A stretch of DNA of 64,000 nt, taken from assembly GCF_004210375.1 (NCBI RefSeq), contig NC_134834.1, positions 9,856,922 through 9,920,921 of the forward strand, read 5' to 3'. Numbering within the stretch: the first letter of the stretch is position 1; the number at the start of each line of letters is the position of its first letter. The stretch comes from Tachypleus tridentatus. Its lineage: Eukaryota > Arthropoda > Merostomata > Xiphosura > Limulidae. Made by a program: the position numbers and the translations under genes. This document shows, in pieces, positions 45,401 through 57,448 of this stretch. The notes below the pieces were generated by a model. It saw only the letters and a list, made by a program, of their open reading frames with translations, was not told the origin of the DNA and ran no database searches.

Positions 45401-48379
45401 TGTGTGAAGAATTACGGGCAACATTGTTTGACTTAACACCTTTTGTGGATTACGCTGTGTGAAGAATTACGGGCAACATTGTTTGACTTAACACCTTTTT
45501 GTGGATTACGCTGTGTGAAGAATTACGGGTAACATTGTTTGACTTAACACCTTTTGTGGATTACGCTGTGTGAAGAATTACGGGTAACATTGTTTGACTT
45601 AACACTTTTGTGTGTTACGCTGTGTGAAGAATTACGGGCAACATTGTTTGACTTAACACTTTTTGTGGATTACGCTGTGTGAAGAATTACGGGTAACATT
45701 GTTTGACTTAACACTTTTTGTGGATTACGCTGTGTGAAGAATTACGGGCAACATTGTTTGACTTAACACTTTTTTGTGGATTACGCTGTGTGAAGAATTA
45801 CGGGCAACATTGTTTGACTTAACACTTTTTTGTGTGTTACGCTGTGTGAAGAATTACAGGCAACATTGTTTGACTTAACACTTTTTGTGTGTTACGCTGT
45901 GTGAAGAATTACAGGCAACATTGTTTGACTTAACACTTTTTTGTGTGTTACGCTGTGTGAAGAATTACGGGTAACATTGTTTGACTTAACACCTTTTTGT
46001 GTGTTACGCTGTGTGAAGAATTACGGGCATCATTGTTTTACTTAACACCTTTTTGTGGATTACGCTGTGTGAAGAATTACGGGCAACATTGTTTTACTTA
46101 ACACATTTTTTGTGTGTTACGCTGAGTGAAGAATTACGGGCAACATTGTTTGACTTAACACCTTTTTGTGTGTTACGCTGTGTGAAGAATTACGGGCAAC
46201 ATTGTTTGACTTAACACCTTTTGTGTGTTACGCTGTGTGAAGAATTACGGGCAACATTGTTTGACTTAACACTTTTGTGTGTTACGCTGTGTGAAGAATT
46301 ACAGGCAACATTGTTTGACTTAACACCTTTTTTGTGGATTACGCTGTGTGAAGAATTACAGGCAACATTGTTTGACTTAACACTTTTTTGTGAATTACGC
46401 TGTGTGAAGAATTAAGGGCAACATTGTTTGACTTAACACCTTTTGTGTGTTACGCTGTGTGAAGAATTACAGGCAACATTGTTTGACTTAACACTTTTGT
46501 GGATTACGCTGTGTGAAGAATTACAGGCAACATTGTTTGACTTAACACTTTTTTGTGAATTACGCTGTGTGAAGAATTAAGGGCAACATTGTTTGACTTA
46601 ACACCTTTTTGTGTGTTACGCTGTGTGAAGAATTACGGGCAACATTGTTTGACTTAACACTTTTTTGTGTGTTACGCTGTGTGAAGAATTACGGGCAACA
46701 TTGTTTGACTTAACACCTTTTTGTGTGTTACGCTGTGTGAAGAATTACAGGCAACATTGTTTGACTTAACACTTTTGTGGATTACGCTGTGTGAAGAATT
46801 ACAGGCAACATTGTTTGACTTAACACTTTTTTGTGGATTACGCTGTGTGAAGAATTACGGGCATCATTGTTTTACTTAACACTTTTTTGTGGATTACGCT
46901 GTGTGAAGAATTACGGGCAACATTGTTTGACTTAACACCTTTTTGTGTGTTACGCTGTGTGAAGAATTACGGGTAACATTGTTTGACTTAACACTTTTTT
47001 GTGGATTACGCTGTGTGAAGAATTACGGGCAACATTGTTTGACTTAACACCTTTTTGTGTGTTACGCTGTGTGAAGAATTACGGGCAACATTGTTTGACT
47101 TAACACCTTTTTGTGGATTACGCTGTGTGAAGAATTACGGGTAACATTGTTTGACTTAACACCTTTTTGTGGATTACGCTGTGTGAAGAATTACGGGCAA
47201 CATTGTTTGACTTAACACCTTTTTGTGGATTACGCTGTGTGAAGAATTACGGGTAACATTGTTTGACTTAACACCTTTTTGTGGATTACGCTGTGTGAAG
47301 AATTACGGGTAACATTGTTTGACTTAACACCTTTTGTGGATTACGCTGTGTGAAGAATTACGGGCAACATTGTTTGACTTAACACCTTTTGTGGATTACG
47401 CTGTGTGAAGAATTACGGGCAACATTGTTTGACTTAACACCTTTTGTGGATTACGCTGTGTGAAGAATTACGGGTAACATTGTTTGACTTAACACCTTTT
47501 GTGGATTACGCTGTGTGAAGAATTACGGGTAACATTGTTTGACTTAACACTTTTGTGTGTTACGCTGTGTGAAGAATTACGGGCAACATTGTTTGACTTA
47601 ACACTTTTGTGGATTACGCTGTGTGAAGAATTACGGGTAACATTGTTTGACTTAACACTTTTTGTGGATTACGCTGTGTGAAGAATTACGGGCAACATTG
47701 TTTGACTTAACACTTTTGTGGATTACGCTGTGTGAAGAATTACGGGCAACATTGTTTGACTTAACACTTTTGTGTGTTACGCTGTGTGAAGAATTACAGG
47801 CAACATTGTTTGACTTAACACTTTTGTGTGTTACGCTGTGTGAAGAATTACAGGCAACATTGTTTGACTTAACACTTTTTTGTGTGTTACGCTGTGTGAA
47901 GAATTACGGGTAACATTGTTTGACTTAACACCTTTTTGTGTGTTACGCTGTGTGAAGAATTACGGGCATCATTGTTTTACTTAACACCTTTTGTGGATTA
48001 CGCTGTGTGAAGAATTACGGGCAACATTGTTTTACTTAACACATTTTTTGTGTGTTACGCTGAGTGAAGAATTACGGGCAACATTGTTTGACTTAACACC
48101 TTTTTGTGTGTTACGCTGTGTGAAGAATTACAGGCAACATTGTTTGACTTAACACCTTTTGTGTGTTACGCTGTGTGAAGAATTACGGGCATCATTGTTT
48201 TACTTAACACCTTTTTGTGGATTACGCTGTGTGAAGAATTACGGGTAACATTGTTTTACTTAACACATTTTTTGTGTGTTACGCTGAGTGAAGAATTACG
48301 GGCAACATTGTTTGACTGAACACATTTTTTGTGTGTTACGCTGAGTGAAGAATTACGGGCAACATTGTTTTATATAGTG
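42472..48379. repeat. 5.9 kb tandem array, 56 bp unit (about 105 copies)
   Basis: The unit is TGTGTTACGCTGTGTGAAGA, then ATTACGGGCAACATTGTTTG, then ACTTAACACCTTTTTG. Three forms of the start alternate (TGTGTTACG, TGGATTACG, TGAATTACG), as do ACGGGC/ACAGGC/ACGGGT and T-run lengths of 4-7. The order of variants repeats over kilobases, and the rare form GCTGAGTG appears near 46121 and again near 48059. The array therefore grew partly by duplication of long blocks. It lies inside the 19.2 kb channel intron. Confidence 0.97.
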
Positions 48380-48867
48380 CATTTTTAATAAAACGATATT
48401 TACTAGCAACAGTATAAACATAAACGATATTTAGTAGAGAAATATTCCCAGAATATATTAATACAATAAAAATAAACTACATCAATCACTCCTACGATTA
48501 CAGCTGTTATTATTTTTTATTATGGTTTAAATTACATTCGTTAGAAACGTCAAATCTCGTTCCGTTGAGTTTTAACAATGGACTTTCTGTCCTTTGTTTC
48601 AGATCAAATCATAGACTTTCGTGTTATAAACGCATAAAATTAGTGCTTGCTGGTTACCAGTTATAATATTACATAGAAAATTATTAAATTACTTGTTTAA
48701 ATTATTTTTCAAAGATATGGCAAAAGTGTTACTCATAAAACATTAAACTATACTACTGTGTCAAAGTTTGAAAATAAATAATTCATCTGTTAATCCAAAT
48801 TAATTTAATAAAAATAATCTGTGACCAATTAAAAGACTTTAATTATTTAGGCTGTTTTTAAATATAA
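48380..48867. other. AT-rich intron
   Basis: About 490 bp, very AT-rich; nothing recognised. Confidence 0.55.
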
Positions 48868-49135
48868 TAGTTGTTTTGGAATTTCGCACAAAGCTACTCG
48901 AGGGCTATCTGTGCTAGCCGTCCCTAATCTAGCAGTGTAAGACTAGAGGGAAGGCAGCTAGTCATCACCACCCACCGCCAACTCTTGGGCTACTCTTTTA
49001 CCAACGAGAAGCGGGATTGACCGTGACATTATAACGCCCCCACGGCTGGGGGGGCGAGCATGTTTGGTGCGACGCGGGCGCGAACCCGCGGATTACGATC
49101 GCGCGCCTTACGCGCTTGGCCATGCCGGGCCAGTC
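48868..49135 (-). mobile_element. SINE-A copy
   Basis: The plus strand runs TTGTTTTGGAATTTCGCACA, AAGCTACTCGAGGGCTATCT ... GCTCTTTTACCAACGAG ... GGCCATGCCGGGCCAG; the element reads on the minus strand with its tRNA-like head near 49135. The head is CpG-rich and slightly altered in the B box region (GAACCCGCGGATTACG). Confidence 0.93.
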
Positions 49136-51466
49136 CTAAGAAAGACTTATATAATCACGAATCGAATAATATTCTATTTCTATAGAAGATACAATGATTT
49201 ATAAATATGTATGCTATAAAATAGAGAGAGAAAAATCTGCTAATAAAATATTGCGCATAACACGTACTAATTTGAGACAGAATACCAACTAAGGTGATAT
49301 TCAATAATGTCATAAATATATGTCTTGGCATGCACAACTACATGTATATTTACAGAGTATATAATATTAACATGCAACAGTCAAGTAACGTAAAACAAAA
49401 TCGAAAGACACAAATGTTTAAAAAACGGCAAATCTAAACTTCTGACCAAGATTAATTTGTTATAAACAAAAACAAACCGAAACAAAAATAAAAAAAACGT
49501 TATACCTCGGGGATCTTTTCAAATGATTTTTGTTTGAGCTTGTTTTTGTTTGTGACAAATTTATACAGTACACACACACACACATATACTAATATGGATA
49601 CAACTAGAATATTGATACAAATATATCAAACCTTGCATCCGAAAGCCACAAGTTTCAGGATACATTCAAGTAGGAACAGTGTTGTTAGGGCTTCGTTTAT
49701 GTTGATTAAAATGTCACTGTATAAATCGCTTGCCTTGTAGTACTAAAACGGTAGCGGTGAGAACAGAGAGAAACGAAATAGAAGAAAAACAAGATGGCGA
49801 AAATCAAAACTATAAGAACATTCGACAAGAATACCTTGGTTGTTTTAGGTGATAAATGGTAGCCATGTGTGTTATTACGGTGCTGGTGACCCGATTAATT
49901 CTTGTGGTTAACAACAGTTAAAAATAAAGAGTAACATATTCAAGTTTCGTGACTGCTGTGGAACTTTCGGTAACTAAGTTAGGGATAAATAAAATTATTT
50001 TAATTGTACTTTAAAACAGACTAAAGTATATTTTTTAGATATTTTGTAGAGATTATGTTTCTCGCTTATACGCAAACGTACCACGCATTTCGTTATTAGA
50101 CATTGATCCAGTTTGACATGCATGTAACGAAAGTCTTAGATAGGCCTAACAAGACAAATGCAGTTATCTACCAAGCCATGCTCGTCTTCTGTTGGGGTAT
50201 ACCTGTTATCAAACAAGCTATAACATGCTATGTACATACCAGTGAGGAAACTAGTGTTAAAACTATGTTAAGCAATATACGAGAACGTTTTGGGACGTAA
50301 TTTGGAAAACAAAAAAAAGTTTTGAAGAGATGTGACGTAGCACAAATAAATTCACACAACTTCTCAAAATATGGAGACTCTATACAATCTATCTAGTCTT
50401 TGATAAAAAAAACGAAGAAAACGTAACCTGTCGTTCCTACCTCACAGTTTCCTGATAAACAAAATATTTCGACAAATGAACAGATCTAATTTAGAAATAA
50501 CAACAAATAGTTTGAGAACATTTTAGTCATGAGATTAGGATACAAAACAGTTTAACTGAAAAATACGTAACCCTAAAACCCGAGAGCTTTTCATAGGTAG
50601 ATCTTTATTTACCTGAGACTAACTAGGAGTATTGTATTATTTAAGAAAGTCAATAAAAAATTACTGTAATTAAATACTACGAAACTACATTTATATATGT
50701 ATATCACGTGACCCACAAATATAATGAAAATATATTTTTCTCTTTTAAAATCACGAACGATAAAGAAACACCATTACAAGATACAAACAATAACGTGTAT
50801 CGCCATATTTTAAAATCACCCATTCACGGTTTAGTAGGCACCTCACATGCTGCAGCGACCTCTAATGGGTGAATGTTTATAAGTGTCACATACTGGACAC
50901 TTATAAGCGTCTATAAGTTTTATTAAATGAAAATATAAAAGTTTTAACAAAATAAATTAAAACCTGGTTGAACAAGGGAAAGAGGGTTTTGTCATTATTG
51001 ATTTTACTAAGTGTTTAATTACTTCGGTTATTATTATTTATTAATGGGAAATCAACTGAAGCCTATTATATAATATAAATATACTGAAAAACAGTAAAAC
51101 AAAAAAATGATTGCCACACACAAAAAAAACGAAAAAATCTTTAACTAAAAGAAGACAAATAAAGAAAAAATATTTATTTACAAAAAATACCCCTAACTAC
51201 AATCTTTTTGAAATTGTACACTTTTGAAATTAAAAGCAAGGAAATAAATAAACAAAAGTCATTCTAGACATAAAATAGGATCGTTCATATTAATTTACTC
51301 GGGTTTTGTGAATTATATTTATGTATTTTCTTGTGAATTATATTTATGTGTTTTCTCTCACTTTCATGAGAGCATTTTGTATTTAATCAATCGCATGAAT
51401 TTAACTTGCACTAGTAGTGACATCTAGTGAGGTGTAAAAACTTTCCCGATCACATTCCTTTCTTAC
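49136..51466. other. 2.3 kb AT-rich intron without recognised features
   Basis: Holds an (AC)n run at about 49569-49583, a twice-repeated GTGAATTATATTTATGT near 51310-51350, and frames of 60-68 codons that I do not recognise. No further channel exon was found. Confidence 0.6.
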
Positions 51467-51577
51467 CCTGATTCCAAATGCAGACAGCTTCAAAACACAT
51501 TCAACAGTAAAGAAGGCAGTGAAGACAGCATTGGTGTAGTGCAGGGTGAGTACCATTGTCTTACCCTGCTTGTAAAA
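51467..51577 (-). CDS. cac: Cav2 exon: IVS2
   Basis: This 111 nt (37 codon) exon is in phase 0 at both ends. It reads FYKQGKTMVLTLHYTNAVFT and then AFFTVECVLKLSAFGIR. HYTNAVFTAFFTVECVLK is the domain IV S2 helix. The acceptor is GTTTCTAG and the donor GTAAGA. It is separated from the next exon by a 19.2 kb intron full of tandem arrays and transposons. Confidence 0.94.
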
Positions 51578-52007
51578 CTAGAAACAGGACAAGACATAAA
51601 GGGGCAAGACAAGTACAACACATCGATAATTTAAATAACTTTGGTACAATAATAAACAGCTCTCAAGTTATACAGTTTATATCCAAGATGAAATTTAAAC
51701 TCAGAATCGTAAGCGTAGCCACGACACTAAAAAAACAACAAAAACGAATCTAGATAATGAAATATGCTACTTTTTGTTTTATTCTACAAAGCCATAACAC
51801 ATGCATTTAATACGATGTTTTCAAATTAGTTTCTGTTTTGTCTGGTAGGTGGAGCCATGTTGGCACAGCTTTGAAATGTTCGTTTGTTTTTGTTGTAAAG
51901 GTAAACAATTAATCAATTGTCGTGTGCACACTGTGGTTATCGACACCTGATTGGCAGCTGTTCAACCAGGGAGGGGCCTGGGCTTTATCTAATAAATCGG
52001 TTGTTTT
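51578..52007. other. intron upstream of the IVS2 exon
   Basis: About 430 bp between the IVS2 exon acceptor and the solitary hammerhead core; nothing recognised. Confidence 0.5.
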
Positions 52008-52058
52008 CATTTGACGACGTTTCTAGATCGTTTTGAAACGAATATCGTCAGGTGAAAG
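52008..52058 (-). ncRNA. second hammerhead ribozyme core, solitary
   Basis: On the minus strand: CTTTCAC, then CTGACGA. Stem II follows: TAT-TCGTT with loop TCAA and AACGA-TCTA, with a small internal loop. Then GAA, ACGT (stem III), C, and GTCAAATGAAA, whose AAATGAAA can pair with the leading TTTCA. The CUGANGA...GAAACGU order and the palindromic ACGU stem III match the Penelope-associated ribozyme at 38.4 kb. No Penelope coding sequence is visible next to it, so it may be a solo terminal fragment. Confidence 0.65.
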
Positions 52059-52210
52059 TTGTCGCAGAAATAACACATTCTTTCCTTCTAAGTTTCATTG
52101 GTCAATTAACGATACCATTCGAAGCTTCAAAACAACTGTAGTTGTGATACACATGCCTAACAGATCGGGATTATATTTTCAGTGAATCCGTTTTGTATTT
52201 GTTATAGACA

Positions 52211-52632
52211 GGAGCGTAGATCCTGGGGGGATGGGTGAGATACATCCCCCTTTCATTTTAGGTGGGGGTATTGCGCATACAATCATTCCCCCCTACAGTT
52301 TGGTCTGTTGAATTGTTTTATTGCATCACAGGCCTACAAATTGTGTGTTTGTTCTTATGATCCTGGTGTTCTTACCAATCGAATTACATAATTAGGCCTA
52401 GATGTAGGCTTTTTTAGTAGCCGAAATGTACATCTTTAATATAGGCGTGGCTTCTAAACTTTTCTAAGCGATAGTTCGTAAGTATCAGTCATTAGGCCTA
52501 AGTATACATGCAAGTATCGTGACAACAAGATTACTATGTGACTGCATGTTTACAGCTTTGAGGTTCACATAATCAGAGATTACTAATTTGCAAATTGAAC
52601 AGTCCACATAAGTATTTGCAAAAAATCTACGC
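52211..52632. mobile_element. TIR element (MITE-like), copy 1
   Basis: It begins GGAGCGTAGATCCTGGGGGG and ends AAAATCTACGC, an inverted match to the start. The interior (CAGTTTGGTCTGTTGAATTG, CCTACAAATTGTGTGTTTGT, AGGCCTAGATGTAGGCTTTT) is shared with the copy at 56787-57236. The 3' end lacks about 20 bp (the CCCCCCATCGGGG part) seen in copy 2. No transposase; non-autonomous. Confidence 0.85.
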
Positions 52633-52865
52633 AAAAAATGAAGAGAGAGGGGAGGGGTTTGATTTGAAAACAAACTCAAAAGTTAATTTGATAATTCATT
52701 TTCATGTTTCCGTTACTGGACGCACGGTGTCCATTGTTATTGTACAAATGGTCAAACAAAAATAAACATAAAAATGATAACGTAATTAGTTGAATGTTTC
52801 TACCGTTTATTTTTAAACAAAGAGTCCAATATTGCATTTATTTTATTTCATAGCAACGATAATAA

Positions 52866-53300
52866 CGGTTATTTGTAATTGGTTAATGCTGATCTCTCAC
52901 AGGTAATGGTTATCTGTAATTGGCTAACACTGATCATTCACAGATAATTGTCATCTCTAATTGGTTAACGGCGAATCTTCACAGATAATGGTTATATGTA
53001 ATTAGTTAATGATAATCTCTCACAGGTAGTAGTTATCTGCGATTGGTTAACGCTGAACCTTCGTAAAAAATTCTTATCTGTGATTGGTTAACGCTGAATC
53101 TTTGTAAAAACTTCTTATCTGTGATTGGTTAACGCTGAACTTTCATACATAATTGTTATCTGTAATTAGTTAATGCTAATCCATCACAGCTAATGATTAT
53201 TTGTAATTAGTTAATGATGGTCTCTCACAAATAATAGCTATCTGTAATTATTCAATGCGAAATACCCCAAAGATAACAGTTATCTACAACTGGTCAGTTT
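52866..53300. repeat. diverged tandem array, about 41 bp unit (about 10 copies)
   Basis: The unit is approximately GGTTATCTGTAATTGGTTAA plus TGCTGATCTCTCACAGATAAT. Copies are well diverged, so this is an older array than its neighbours. Confidence 0.85.
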
Positions 53301-54624
53301 GGGCACACAATGAGTAGCACAGACAACTGATAATTGTTAACACTCATATAGAAGTTAAACGTGTATTAACACTAAAATAAAACATTTCACATTCATATGC
53401 CATGCTTGATTTATCTACTTGTTTAAATACATGCTTTGTTTCACTTCTCTTTTAGGTTGTAACTCACGTAAAATATGAACACGTTTTTCATCAATTTCCA
53501 GTTCCGTTCCAATCGCATTAATAAAACTACAATAAACAACACGCTTTCCAGGCAGCTGTTTCTAACCATCTACGAACAGCCATCTCTAACAGACTTAACT
53601 AATTACTAATTAGTTACTAATCGGTAACTGTTACCGATGTGGTACACGTCACATAACTCCCATCACTATGGCAACCTGTACACAAGTTCTTACTACCACG
53701 AAACATCTCTTGAGCATTCAACTAAAACTACATCACTTCATTTCACTAGATAAAACAGGCATGCAATAAAATATATTAATTAATGATTCCACTCAGAGAT
53801 TTCTGCGTATTATCCTGTTCTGTCAGTTTGCTCGTGTTTCCACAACAGGATTGTGATTACAATAACAGCCACTTCCTCGAAGTGAATCCCTAGAACTTTT
53901 GAATTAAATATTATTGTTCCTGTAAATCGGTATGTATGGGTGTTAGGGTGAAAGCAATATTTGTGTCTATACGAAACCAATATTGGACGTGTTTTTTATA
54001 TCATGAATTTAAATGAAACATCTGAGAAATAAAGTCCTAAGAAAATTGTTATTTAAAATAGGAAGTAAATAATGCATAAATATAACAAAACATTTCCTGA
54101 ACACACAATTTTTACTTAGTTCAACCACATTTATTATAAAGTAAATAATCATTGTATATTTTCTTCCCGGAAATTGCTGACATATCATATGCTCTATAAT
54201 AAACTGAAAAATAATCGATTAATTTTTTTTTGGTGACTCTTAAATTAGTCGTCCACATATTGAAACTCACATAATATTAAAACTAACAAACAACGAACTA
54301 CAATCTGTAAAACTATATTTTTTAAATATAATAATTAAGTTTTATGGGAGTGTAAGATACGTATTTGTGAAATAAAATTCAAAAGTTCAATTTGCTCACA
54401 AATATAATTTTATATAGAAACGTTTATCTCTAAATATTGAGGCAACCTGCACGTGCACATAATTCTGGATTTTCTGATAAATAGGTTTTGGTAATACGTT
54501 TTCACAACTTTATTTCACGTAATTTAACGCAGTTATTTTAATTAATAAATATAATTTAATATGTAATAAGTTACTAATATGAAGTAATTATTGGAACAAA
54601 TATAGAACCTTATTTGCCACTTAC
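53301..54624. other. AT-rich intron
   Basis: About 1.3 kb downstream of the IVS1 exon donor on the minus strand; nothing recognised. Confidence 0.55.
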
Positions 54625-54789
54625 CTTCATCATCAACAGTAAAGTATTGAGAACAATTAGAACCATAATAAAATATTCGAAACCTGTAGAAATAACGACT
54701 CTCCAAATTTTATATTTACAACCTTTTTTGTTTTTAGGCATGTAACGTTGAAGTGGTTTGGCTTGTAGAGCAAAGTCGATACAAGATTT
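54625..54789 (-). CDS. cac: Cav2 exon: III-IV linker to IVS1
   Basis: This 165 nt (55 codon) exon is in phase 0 at both ends. It reads KSCIDFALQAKPLQRYMPKN, a basic patch KKGCKYKIWR, then IVS1 (VVISTGFEYFIMVLIVLNTL, LLMMK). The CIDFALQAKPLQRYMP motif is conserved among Cav2 channels. The acceptor is ATTTTAG and the donor GTAAGT. No frame error. Confidence 0.95.
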
Positions 54790-54959
54790 CTAAAATAAAA
54801 TATTAGTTTAATTCAAATAAATTATGCAATATAATCATAATTATTTATCTATATTATTAAGTTATGACGCACATCAAGTTTTATCTGTTTATTACAAAAA
54901 TATCATAAACAAATTTATTTCATGGTGATATTAAAAACATCCGTATCACTGTTTTATTA

Positions 54960-55690
54960 ACCAAATATAAATCTGTTATCACATTAATATAATTAAAATA
55001 TTATGAACATTTATGTAATGGTGATTTAGAAACATGTTAAATGAATTATTTAACATATTATAAATCTGTTATCACATTAATATAATTAAAATATTATGAA
55101 CATTTATGTAATGGTGATTTAGAAACATGTTAAATGAATTATTTAACATATTATAAATCTGTTATCGCATTAATATAATTAAAATATTATGAACATTTAT
55201 GTAATGGTGATTTAGAAACATGTTAAATAAATTATTTAACATATTATAAATCTTTTATCACATTAATATAATTAAAATATTATGAACATTTATGTAATGG
55301 TGATTTAGAAACATGTTAAATGAATTATTTAACATATTATAAATCTTTATCACATTAATATAATTAAAATATTATGAACATTTATGTAATGGTGATTTAG
55401 AAACATGTTAAATGAATTATTTAACATATTATAAATCTTTTATCACATTAATATAATTAAAATATTATGAACATTTATGTAATGGAGATTTAGAAACATG
55501 TTAAATGAATTATTTAACATATTATAAGTCTTTTATCACATTAATATAATTAAAATATTATGAACATTTATGTAATGGTGATTTAGAAACATGTTAAATG
55601 AATTATTTAACATATTATAAATCTTTTATCACATTAATATAATTAAAATATTATGAACATTTATGTAATGGTGATTTAGAATACGTTAAA
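54960..55690. repeat. tandem array, 93 bp unit (about 8 copies)
   Basis: The unit contains ATCACATTAATATAATTAAA, ATATTATGAACATTTATGTA, ATGGTGATTTAGAAACATGT and TAAATGAATTATTTAACATA. Copies are nearly identical, with single changes such as GTTATC/TTTATC. TTAAATGAATTATTTAA is nearly palindromic. Confidence 0.96.
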
Positions 55691-55984
55691 TAATTCACTT
55701 AAAATAACTTGTTTAGAATACGTCTCTGATCCACTAATTTAAATTTGTGGGAATTTTTGAACATTCAAAGCTTGTTTATGGTTAATGTGTCAGTATAAAA
55801 GCTCTTTTACTATCAGTTTTCCAGAACTTGTAACTTTTGTTACAAAATGTATTCTTATTGTGACTTTTAATTATTTTGATACAAAAATTGCAGCAAAAAC
55901 AAGCTATTAAAAGATTTTCAATAACTTATTTTCAAATTACAAATTTTAAACCAGCCTCAGTGTGTCCAAACAAAGAAATCTGTG

Positions 55985-56105
55985 AGAAACACAACATCAA
56001 TTCAACAGAGGGCTATCTGTGTGCTGCCCACCACGGGTATTGAAAGCCAGTTTCTAGCAGTATAAGTCTGCAGACATACTGAAGTGCCACTGGGAGCCAA
56101 GTCTC
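55985..56105 (-). mobile_element. SINE-B copy
   Basis: Plus-strand GAGGGCTATCTGTGTGCTGC, CCACCACGGGTATTGAAAGC, AGTATAAGTCTGCAGACATA and CTGAAGTGCCACTGGGAG. Minus-strand element with a tRNA-like head. Confidence 0.85.
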
Positions 56106-56303
56106 CATTTATCTCAACCTACGTAATCTAATATTTATACAGATAAATACAACACTAAGGCTTTTTCTTTTAAATTTAAGTAATGCTCCTATAATGAAAC
56201 TTTCTATAATTAGGTGAACAATATCTAGAAATAGTTCTAATTTTAGACTTTGTAAGTTTGTTTTTTTATCAATGCCCACTTGAATGGAGACCTGATATTT
56301 CTG

Positions 56304-56430
56304 TCCAGTTTGTTTGAAGTTGAGCACAGAGCTACACAATGGGTTAATTGTGCTCTGCCCATCATGGGTATCGAAACTCAGTTTTAACGTTATAAGTCCG
56401 CAGACACGCCGCTGTGCTACTGAGGAGCCT
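56304..56430 (-). mobile_element. SINE-B copy, best preserved
   Basis: The plus strand starts with the tail GTTTGTTTGAAGTTGAGCAC, then TTGTGCTCTGCCCATCATGG, GTATCGAAACTCAG, GTTATAAGTCCGCAGACACG and CCGCTGTGCTACTGAGGAG. Minus strand: the head resembles CAGTAGCACAGCGG (A box side) and GAGTTTCGATACCC (B box). Confidence 0.88.
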
Positions 56431-56786
56431 CTTGTTCAGAAATCAAGAGTTATGAGTACTCGAACTGGGGGTGTTACAACGAGTTCTAATCATTTTAGGA
56501 ATTGAAAATAATTATAGATTTGTACAATTAAATCAGGTTTATAGCTAATTAATATTAGATTATCAGCAAGTGACAGGTAAATATACAAGATTCGAGTAAT
56601 AGAAAGTAACAGCTTTACTAAATGATAAGTGTCGACAAAACAAACCTTTTTGAGGGGAAAGAATATTACACTTGTCATATAAGTTAATTTCGTAATTGAA
56701 GGTAAGTCTCTTCAAATACACTTATAAAACAGCTATGAAAAACAACTTAAGAAATAAAAGAAGGCTAATTTGGGATTACACTGGCC

Positions 56787-57236
56787 CGGGGCGTAGATCC
56801 CGGGGAATGGAGGGTATACATCCCCCCTTCATTTTAGGTGGGAAGTATGGTGCATACAATCATCCCCCCCCCCCCAACAGTTTGGTCTGTTGAATTGTTT
56901 TATTGCATCACAGACCTACAAATTGTGTGTTTGTTCTTGTGATTCTCGTGTTCTTACCAATCGAATTACATAATTAGGCCTAGATGTAGGCTTTTTCAGT
57001 AGCCGAAATGTACATCTTTAATATAGGCGTGCTTCTAAGCTTTTCGATCTAAGCGATAGTTCGTAAGTATCAGTCAGTAGGCCTAAGTATACATGCAAGT
57101 ATCGTGGTAACAAGATTACTCTGTGACTGCATGTTTCCAGCTTTCAGGTTCACGTAATTAGAGATTAACAATTTGCAAATTGAAAAGTCCATATGAGTGG
57201 TTGTAAAAATCATCCCCCCATCGGGGATCTACCCCC
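56787..57236. mobile_element. TIR element (MITE-like), copy 2, at a splice donor
   Basis: It begins GGGGCGTAGATCCCGGGG and ends CCATCGGGGATCTACCCCC, imperfect inverted repeats. The interior matches copy 1 at 52211 closely, including AGGCCTAGATGTAGGCTTTT. Its right end lies ten bases from the first coding base of the IIIS6 exon (57247), so on the transcript it starts just after GTAAGTGTCA. Confidence 0.88.
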
Positions 57237-57246
57237 TGACACTTAC

Positions 57247-57448
57247 TTGATTTTTGTCAAGATCCCCCTCTTCCAGTTCCTTCTCCCCCTGTTCCTGGAA
57301 GGTTATGATGATCAAGGCCACGAATATATTCACGAAGAAGAATGGAAACACAATAAAGAAAACTACATAAAAAATCGCCATTTCGATCCGAAACCTCGGT
57401 AGGGGGCCATAGTCTTCATATGTAGCATCCATGGAATTCTGTAGAACT
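57247..57448 (-). CDS. cac: Cav2 exon: IIIS6 and start of III-IV linker
   Basis: This 202 nt exon encodes [20 protein letters not shown], then the IIIS6 helix [20 protein letters not shown], then [20 protein letters not shown] and LDKNQ. The Phe-rich S6 ending in [15 protein letters not shown] is diagnostic for Cav2; Cav1 has a different S6. The acceptor is CCACTAG and the donor GTAAGT, phase 0. The donor is followed within about ten bases by the terminal inverted repeat of a mobile element, so the intron starts almost immediately with foreign DNA. Confidence 0.96.

Noticed and set aside
46221-47913. Short repeated frame CVTLCEELRATLFDLT
   Set aside because: It appears only where T-run length happens to keep the 56-57 bp unit in frame; it is closed in most of the array.
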